The position numbers and the translations under genes are program-made. The notes beneath the pieces are model-generated. The model did not search any database, was not told the origin of the DNA, and saw only the letters and a list, made by a program, of their open reading frames with translations. DNA of 11,394 bases from Novosphingobium sp. (GTDB lineage Bacteria > Pseudomonadota > Alphaproteobacteria > Sphingomonadales > Sphingomonadaceae), in the NCBI GenBank assembly GCA_027490345.1, contig JAIXYF010000085.1, positions 1 to 11,394 of the forward strand, in the 5' to 3' direction. Positions 7,775 to 11,394 of this stretch are shown piece by piece. Position 1 is the first letter of the stretch. Each line of letters begins with the position of its first letter.

Positions 7775-7815
7775 GTAGGGACGTTGCGCCGCTGCGCTTA
7801 GCCGCCCCTAAGGGC
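7775..7815 (-). promoter_or_regulatory. Putative regulated promoter of the fasciclin gene (copy 2 of shared motif)
   Basis: Read on the minus strand: GCCCTTAGGGG (7815-7805), exactly 24 bp, then CCCTAC (7780-7775) 37 nt before ATG 7737. The 11-bp element is identical to that upstream of the 53-aa gene and the spacing is the same. The intervening 24 bp show no obvious conservation, which argues against a simple duplication. Confidence 0.45.
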
Positions 7816-7818
7816 GAG

Positions 7819-7842
7819 GCCGGAGTCCTGTCCAATTCCGGC
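7819..7842 (-). terminator. Weak hairpin downstream of the cation efflux gene
   Basis: GCCGGA (7819-7824) and TCCGGC (7837-7842) form a 6-bp inverted repeat starting about 20 bp after the efflux gene stop. There is no T-run, so it is at best a factor-dependent or mRNA-end structure. Confidence 0.25.
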
Positions 7843-7861
7843 ACCGCTCTGGCGCGAGGCG

Positions 7862-8827
7862 TTATCCTGCTGCGGCAAGCGTGTCCTGCGCTGGAGCGCA
7901 GCCGTGGCTGGCATGGTCCGCCGTTTCGATCTGCACGGTCGCGTGGCAGATCGCGAAATCGTGCGCCAGGGTGTCAGCGAGCGTATCGAGGAACGCGTCC
8001 CCGGGATGGCCGGCAGGGATCACGAGGTGCGCGGTCATCGCGGTTTCCGTCGTGCTCATGGGCCAGATGTGCAGATCATGCACTGCACTGACACCGGGCA
8101 GGCTGGCAAGATAGCGCTCTACCTTGTGGCCATCGACCGATGCGGGAACGCCGTGCAGCCCCATCTTGATCGCGTCCTTGAGCAATCCCCAGGTGCCCGC
8201 CGCGATGATGCCGACGATGACGAGGCTGGTCACCGGATCGATCCACCACGCCTGTGTCAGCATGATCAGGAATCCGCTGGCAACCACGCCAGCGGAGACC
8301 GCAGCGTCCGAGGCCATGTGCAGATAGGCCCCGCGAATGTTGATATCGTGCGCGCTGCCACGCAGGAAAAGCAGCGCAGTCAGCGTGTTGACCCCGATGC
8401 CGATGGCCGCGACGATCATCACCGGGCCTGCAGCAACGGGCGCAGGTGCGATCAGGCGGTGCACCGTCTCCACCAGAATGGCCCCGAGCGCGACGAGCAG
8501 CAGCGCGGCGTTGAACAGCGCTGCCAGAATGGAACTCGACTTGTAGCCATACGTGAAGCGCGCCGAGGGCGGACGCGCGGCGAGCACGCTGGCGCACCAC
8601 GCGACGGCGAGGCTCAGCACATCGGACAGGTTGTGCCCGGCATCGGCGACCAGCGCCATCGAGCCAGACAGGAAGCCATACGTTGCCTCGATCACCACGA
8701 AGGCGGAATTGAGCACGATGCCGATGGCGAAGGCGCGGCCGAAGCTGGCGGGGGCGTGGTGGTGATGTCCATGCCCATGCCCATGCTCATGCTCATGCCC
8801 ATGGTGATGATGGTGTGCGCTCGACAT
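7862..8827 (-). CDS. Cation diffusion facilitator (CDF), CzcD/ZnT-like metal/H+ antiporter
   Basis: 321 residues, typical CDF length. Residues 5-24 are a His/Glu/Gly metal-binding tract. A membrane domain of about six helices follows (~31-220). TM2 carries LVADAGHNLSD (Asp62, His65, Asp69) and TM5 carries HMASD (His170, Asp174). This H-x3-D pair in both helices is the tetrahedral site of Zn(II)/Cd(II)/Co(II)-transporting CzcD/ZitB/ZnT members rather than the Mn or Fe types. A cytoplasmic ferredoxin-like domain follows (~230-303, with VHDLHIW and HATVQIE). The protein should export divalent metal from the cytoplasm in exchange for protons. It begins 60 bp downstream of the rnpB 3' end on the same strand. 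No convincing SD is visible: AAGG is ~17 nt away, with a perfect palindrome in between. The exact metal cannot be decided. Confidence 0.93.
   Translation of the reverse strand: MSSAHHHHHGHEHEHGHGHGHHHHAPASFGRAFAIGIVLNSAFVVIEATYGFLSGSMALVADAGHNLSDVLSLAVAWCASVLAARPPSARFTYGYKSSSILAALFNAALLLVALGAILVETVHRLIAPAPVAAGPVMIVAAIGIGVNTLTALLFLRGSAHDINIRGAYLHMASDAAVSAGVVASGFLIMLTQAWWIDPVTSLVIVGIIAAGTWGLLKDAIKMGLHGVPASVDGHKVERYLASLPGVSAVHDLHIWPMSTTETAMTAHLVIPAGHPGDAFLDTLADTLAHDFAICHATVQIETADHASHGCAPAQDTLAAAG
8758..8815 (-). repeat. His-rich low-complexity coding tract
   Basis: Tandem CAY codons interspersed with Glu and Gly codons encode the His-rich N-terminus of the cation efflux protein. The plus strand reads as a run of imperfect 6-bp units (CCCATG/CTCATG). 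Such tracts are prone to length change by slippage. Confidence 0.75.
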
Positions 8828-8831
8828 TAAC

Positions 8832-8845
8832 GGCGTTCTAACGCC
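8832..8845. promoter_or_regulatory. Perfect 14-bp palindrome just before the cation efflux start codon
   Basis: GGCGTT-CT-AACGCC (plus strand) lies 4 bp upstream of the efflux ATG at 8827. The position suits an operator for a metal-responsive repressor. It could instead be an RNA hairpin that brings the distant AAGG closer to the start. Sequence alone cannot decide. Confidence 0.4.
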
Positions 8846-8850
8846 TTCAG

Positions 8851-8881
8851 CGCGGGTAGGAAAACGCTTTGATGGCCCGCG
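8851..8881. repeat. Short inverted repeat between rnpB and the cation efflux gene
   Basis: CGCGGG (8851-8856) and CCCGCG (8876-8881) are complementary, with a 19-nt AT-richer loop. They stand immediately after the T-run that follows RNase P RNA. It could contribute to rnpB 3' end formation or overlap the efflux promoter. Confidence 0.3.
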
Positions 8882-8887
8882 AAAAAT

Positions 8888-9312
8888 GCCAGGGGGCCTG
8901 TAAGCCGGGTTCTGTGACGCGGACGGTATCGCACATGTCGACCGTATCCGCGCCGGCAGCCATTCCTCTAGGCGGCCCGTTGCCGGGCGCGCTCAAGCGA
9001 CCAACCCGGACTGCTGGCCCGAAACAGGCCTGCTCCTGATGGAGCGCGCAGTCCCTATTCGGTCTTGCTCCGGGTGGGGTTTGCCTTGCCGCTCCTGTCG
9101 CCAGTCGCGCGGTGCGCTCTTGCCGCACCCTTTCACCCTTGCTGCCCCCCATGTCTTTCAACACGCTGGGTTAGCGGTCTGCTCTCTGTGGCACTTTCCC
9201 TTGACCCTTGGCTGATGCCTCCGGCCCGGCGGGCGTTACCCGCCACCCTTGTTTCGTGGAGCCCGGACTTTCCTCGGGATCTTGCGATCACGCGGCTGCC
9301 CGGCCCCCTGGC
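8888..9312 (-). ncRNA. rnpB: RNase P RNA (catalytic subunit, bacterial type A)
   Basis: Ribozyme that removes the 5' leader of pre-tRNAs together with the RnpA protein. Read on the minus strand, the 5' end GCCAGGGGGCC (9312-9302) pairs perfectly with the 3' end GGCCCCCTGGC (8898-8888) to form P1. Conserved region I, GAGGAAAGTCCGGGCTCC, is at 9275-9258. A GCAAGAGCGCACCG element is at about 9124-9111. The universally conserved 3' segment ACAGAACCCGGCTTACAG is at 8915-8898. The ~425-nt size fits alphaproteobacterial type A RNAs. P1 is followed by ATTTTT, which may act as the terminator. Ends are placed at P1 and could extend a few nt. It starts 7 bp past the stop of the peptidoglycan amidase gene, so its promoter overlaps that gene. 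Open frames within this interval are spurious. Confidence 0.97.
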
Positions 9313-9318
9313 GAGGGG

Positions 9319-10023
9319 TCATCTAGCACGCCCGATGTCGCGTTCCAACAAAAGCTCGAACAAGAGTGCGCCGATCTGGCCGTCCACTTGGCCATCGATC
9401 CGCGAAGGCCGCCAGCGGCGCTGAAACGCGCGCACGGCGGCTTCGGGGTCGGTAATGTCATAGCCGAAGCGTTCGAGCGCGAGGTAGAACGCGCCGGGGT
9501 TGTCGAACACCAGCTGGATCGCCAGCTTCGGCTTTGCGAGCGCGAGGCGGTAGCGGGCGAGCAGATCCCAAGGGAACAGTTCGCCGGGATCCTCCTTGCG
9601 CGCCGGGGCAACATCGGAATGGCCGACAATGTTGGCGCGGGGAATATCGTGGCGCTTCACGATATCGGCCAGCAGCGGGATCAGCGCTTCCAATTGCGCT
9701 TCGGGAAAGGGGCGATAGCCGAATTCATGGCCGGGATTGACCAGTTCGATCCCCACGCTGGCCGAGTTCACATCGGTGATCCCGCGCCACAAGGAGCGTC
9801 CGGCGTGCCAGGCGCGCTTGTGTTCGGGGACAAGGCGGATGACGGTGCCGTCCTCGTCGATCATGTAGTGCGCGGAAACTTCCGCCGCCGGATCGCATAG
9901 CCGCTCCAGCGCTTCGGCAGCGGTGCGCATGCCGGTATAGTGCAGGACCACCATCGAAACGGGCAGCAGCCTCTCGTTCCAGTTGGGCGAGGGGGTCTCG
10001 CGGTGGACCAGCCAGCGGTTCAT
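9319..10023 (-). CDS. N-acetylmuramoyl-L-alanine amidase (AmpD/AmiD-like) with C-terminal peptidoglycan-binding-like domain
   Basis: 234 residues. An amidase_2 zinc amidase domain spans ~20-150 and cleaves the bond between MurNAc (or anhydroMurNAc) and the stem peptide. Zinc ligands by motif: His28 in VVLHYTG, His135 and Asp145 in VGHSDVAPARKEDPG. Catalytic Glu93 (VGIELVN) and Lys143 match the AmpD Glu116/Lys162 pair. Residues ~165-225 resemble a PG_binding_1 domain (AVRAFQRRW followed by IDGQVD), as in AmiD. No signal peptide or lipobox is visible, so the protein appears cytoplasmic. That suggests a role in peptidoglycan recycling rather than cell-wall turnover, but this is inference. The ATG at 10023 lies 6 nt after the chpT stop, so the two are probably translationally coupled. 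Its stop is 7 bp from the rnpB start and probably overlaps the rnpB promoter. Confidence 0.92.
   Translation of the reverse strand: MNRWLVHRETPSPNWNERLLPVSMVVLHYTGMRTAAEALERLCDPAAEVSAHYMIDEDGTVIRLVPEHKRAWHAGRSLWRGITDVNSASVGIELVNPGHEFGYRPFPEAQLEALIPLLADIVKRHDIPRANIVGHSDVAPARKEDPGELFPWDLLARYRLALAKPKLAIQLVFDNPGAFYLALERFGYDITDPEAAVRAFQRRWRPSRIDGQVDGQIGALLFELLLERDIGRAR
9320..9348 (-). promoter_or_regulatory. Candidate rnpB promoter inside the 3' end of the peptidoglycan amidase gene
   Basis: On the minus strand TTGGAA (9348-9343), a 17-bp spacer and TAGATG (9325-9320) resemble a housekeeping promoter. The expected start, ~7 nt downstream, coincides with the first base of helix P1 (9312). The -10 overlaps the amidase TGA (9321-9319). 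Hexamer matches are partial (4/6 and 3/6); the main support is the geometry. Confidence 0.5.
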
Positions 10024-10029
10024 TTCGCT

Positions 10030-10689
10030 TCAGGCAGCAACGGGCAGCATGGCCCCCATGACCAGCGCTTCGGGCGTGGCATGATATTGCAGCGTGCCGC
10101 CAAGGCTATCGACAAGCTGGCGCAGCATGGCGGCAGGCGCAGTGCGGCTGGACAGCTCCTCGGGCGGCAGCTGGCCTTCGAGCGCGAGACCAATGGTGCG
10201 ATCAAACACCACGCGCGCGCCGCTGGCGCGGATCACGATCTCGCTGCAGGGCTTGGTACCATCGGTGCGCAGTTCGGCCGCGATATCCAGCGTGCCGCCG
10301 CGCACCAGCGCCTCGATCCCGATCAGCGAAAGGTTGAGCAGGGTTTTCACCGCAGGCTTGGGCAAACTATCGCCGCCCAAGGCCCAATTGGCCTGAATGC
10401 GGCCATTGTTGCCCACCAGCGCATCGATCAGCGCGCGCGGTTCATTGAGCGGGACCATATCGCCAAAGCCGCCCGCTGCGCCGAACGCGAGGCGGAAGAA
10501 GCGCAGCTTGTCGGCCGAAATGCGTGCGCTCTGTTCGAGCAGCTCGAAGCACTTCTGGCGCATGTCCGGGTCTTTCTCCTCCGCAAGGAGTTCAAGTCCG
10601 TTGGTCAGCGCGCCGACGGGGGAGAGCATGTCGTGGCACAAGCGCGAGCAGAGCAGGCTGGCGAGATCGGGAACGGCGGGGGTGGTCAT
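10030..10689 (-). CDS. chpT: ChpT-like histidine phosphotransferase
   Basis: 219 residues. The N-terminal dimerisation/phosphotransfer helices contain LCSRLCHDMLSPVGALTNGLELL, split here as SRLCHDMLSP with phospho-acceptor His19, matching the LCHDFISP motif of Caulobacter ChpT. The following ARISADKLRFFRLAFGA segment also resembles ChpT. The C-terminal half is a degenerate histidine-kinase-like ATPase domain without recognisable N, G1 or G2 boxes, as expected for ChpT, which does not bind ATP. In Caulobacter ChpT passes phosphate from the CckA kinase to CtrA and CpdR in the cytoplasm. No strong SD precedes the ATG at 10689 (AGAAGG is about 14 nt away). An in-frame TAG just upstream excludes a longer ATG-started form. 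The downstream amidase begins 6 nt after the stop, suggesting one operon. Confidence 0.88.
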   Translation of the reverse strand: MTTPAVPDLASLLCSRLCHDMLSPVGALTNGLELLAEEKDPDMRQKCFELLEQSARISADKLRFFRLAFGAAGGFGDMVPLNEPRALIDALVGNNGRIQANWALGGDSLPKPAVKTLLNLSLIGIEALVRGGTLDIAAELRTDGTKPCSEIVIRASGARVVFDRTIGLALEGQLPPEELSSRTAPAAMLRQLVDSLGGTLQYHATPEALVMGAMLPVAA

Positions 10690-10832
10690 GTTCAGGATGT
10701 CGGCCTTCTAGATGAACAGGTTGACACGGTTGACACAGTCCTGAGGACAAGATGCAAACCCGGGGCGAGCGCCTGATCCGGTTGATCGCAAAGTCCACGA
10801 GGGAGGGTCGGACGTGCCGTCATAGGACTGCC
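10690..10832. other. Intergenic region upstream of chpT with a 9-bp tandem duplication
   Basis: GGTTGACAC occurs twice back to back (10719-10727 and 10728-10736). On the plus strand each contains a TTGACA hexamer, but no plus-strand gene follows and no -10 is found 16-18 bp away. The chpT promoter should lie here, but I cannot place it. No CtrA-type TTAA-N7-TTAA site was seen. Confidence 0.35.
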
Positions 10833-11246
10833 TTAACCCTCCTTGAGCACGTAGGAAAGCGGTTCGAACCCGGATGGGGCATCGCGCCAGAGGCTGACTT
10901 CACCGCCAGCGGCAATCGCCCAGATCCGGCCATCGCCAGAGGCCATCGCGGCATCGGTGGCGGAAGGGCGGGCAAGGCCATTGGGGTGGGAATGGAAATA
11001 GCCGATGATTTCGGGTCCGCCGGAGTCTCTTGCCGCACGCGCGGCCTTGTGTGAGGCGATGATCGCGGCAGGATCGATCTCGAAATGCCGCGCCGGTTCG
11101 GGATGGACGTTGGCGGCGGGCTGGGCAGTGTGGATGTGGGTGCCTGCGCCGAGCAGCAGGCCGCAGGCTTCGTTCGGCGCCGCAGCAGAGGCGGCGCAGA
11201 GGATGGCGGCGTGGGCCTGCGGTGTGAGGGTGATCGGCATGGACAC
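10833..11246 (-). CDS. M67-family (JAMM/MPN+, Mov34-like) metallopeptidase
   Basis: 137 residues with a complete JAMM zinc site: Glu26 in NEACGLLLG and the HSHPNGLARPSATD motif, giving His85, His87, Ser95 and Asp98 (H-x-H-x7-S-x2-D). Family members hydrolyse isopeptide or peptide bonds. Bacterial single-domain versions include enzymes that trim the C-terminus of ubiquitin-like sulfur carriers, as well as many of unknown substrate. No ThiS/MoaD-like partner is present in the window, so the substrate is unknown. There is no signal peptide, so it is probably cytoplasmic. Two starts are possible: GTG 11246 (AGGGT 4 nt upstream) or ATG 11240 (AGGGT 10 nt upstream). They differ by two residues. chpT follows on the same strand after 143 bp. 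Confidence 0.88.
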   Translation of the reverse strand: MSMPITLTPQAHAAILCAASAAAPNEACGLLLGAGTHIHTAQPAANVHPEPARHFEIDPAAIIASHKAARAARDSGGPEIIGYFHSHPNGLARPSATDAAMASGDGRIWAIAAGGEVSLWRDAPSGFEPLSYVLKEG

Positions 11247-11394
11247 GCCGACCCTAGCGCAGCCGTCTGGCTAGGCAACCAGCCACACCTCCCCTGCCGC
11301 TCAGCCCCGCCGTTCAGCCCCTGCTGCTCAGCCCTTGCCACCCCGCCCCATGCTTCCCATATCCCGCCGATCATGGGGCCACAGGAAACCATCA
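11247..11394. other. Upstream flank of the metallopeptidase gene, pyrimidine-rich on the plus strand
   Basis: I see no gene here. The element TCAGCCCC/TCAGCCCT recurs three times at about 11299-11337, separated by similar short spacers, on a C-rich plus strand. A minus-strand frame runs through the region from ATG ~11392 but has low-complexity content and overlaps the metallopeptidase gene in another frame. The window ends here. Confidence 0.35.

Noticed and set aside
8758..8815. Short CATG-rich repeats that could suggest a repeat array
   Set aside because: They encode the His-rich N-terminus of the efflux protein and lack spacers of CRISPR type.
7904..8830. Plus-strand 308-codon frame opposite the cation efflux gene
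   Set aside because: It mirrors the transporter coding strand; its Met/Pro tail is simply the antisense of the His tract.
8847..9424. Open frames on both strands within 8847-9424
   Set aside because: They fall on RNase P RNA, whose conserved regions and P1 pairing explain the sequence.
10721..10758. Plus-strand TTGACA hexamers as a promoter
   Set aside because: No -10 lies 16-18 bp downstream and no plus-strand gene follows.
9940..10776. Plus-strand 278-codon frame opposite chpT and the amidase
   Set aside because: It is antisense to two well-supported genes with active-site motifs, is Gln/His/Arg-rich and has no recognisable domain.

Overview
This window looks like chromosomal DNA from an alphaproteobacterium, most likely a sphingomonad (Novosphingobium/Sphingomonas type). 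The DNA is GC-rich with strong G/C preference at third codon positions. It carries a ChpT-type histidine phosphotransferase, which is confined to alphaproteobacteria. The proteins resemble sphingomonad homologues, including a trigger factor with a Lys/Ala/Glu-rich tail and a signal-peptide-bearing superoxide dismutase-like protein. No mobile element, phage gene, CRISPR array or tRNA was recognised. The window is mostly core genome with a few poorly characterised accessory genes.

Layout. Positions 1-933 hold the 3' part of tig (trigger factor), followed by a clear intrinsic terminator. Positions 1086-2006 hold an unrecognised 306-residue basic and Pro/Glu-rich protein. It converges, with a 3-bp gap, on a secreted amidase-signature enzyme on the minus strand (2010-3518). 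A divergent intergenic region with a heat-shock-like promoter candidate leads into clpP (3712-4422) and clpX (4569-5825). A strong hairpin stands directly before the clpX ribosome binding site. A 14-bp-stem terminator separates clpX from a convergent superoxide dismutase-like gene (5901-6602, minus).

From 5901 to the end every gene is on the minus strand. In transcription order they are: an M67/JAMM metallopeptidase (11246-10833), chpT (10689-10030), an AmpD/AmiD-like N-acetylmuramoyl-L-alanine amidase (10023-9319), RNase P RNA (rnpB, about 9312-8888), a His-rich cation diffusion facilitator (8827-7862), a secreted fasciclin (FAS1) protein (7737-7171), a 53-residue exported peptide (6897-6736) and the superoxide dismutase-like protein.

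How the parts relate. Trigger factor and ClpXP form the usual folding/proteolysis neighbourhood, here split by two extra genes. ClpXP degrades the cell-cycle regulator CtrA and ChpT is its phosphodonor in Caulobacter, so two arms of CtrA control lie within 7 kb of each other. The least described signals are a shared upstream architecture (an 11-bp motif, 24 bp, then CCCTAY) before the fasciclin gene and the small exported peptide, and a superoxide dismutase-like protein that keeps its metal ligands but appears to lack the usual second-shell residues.
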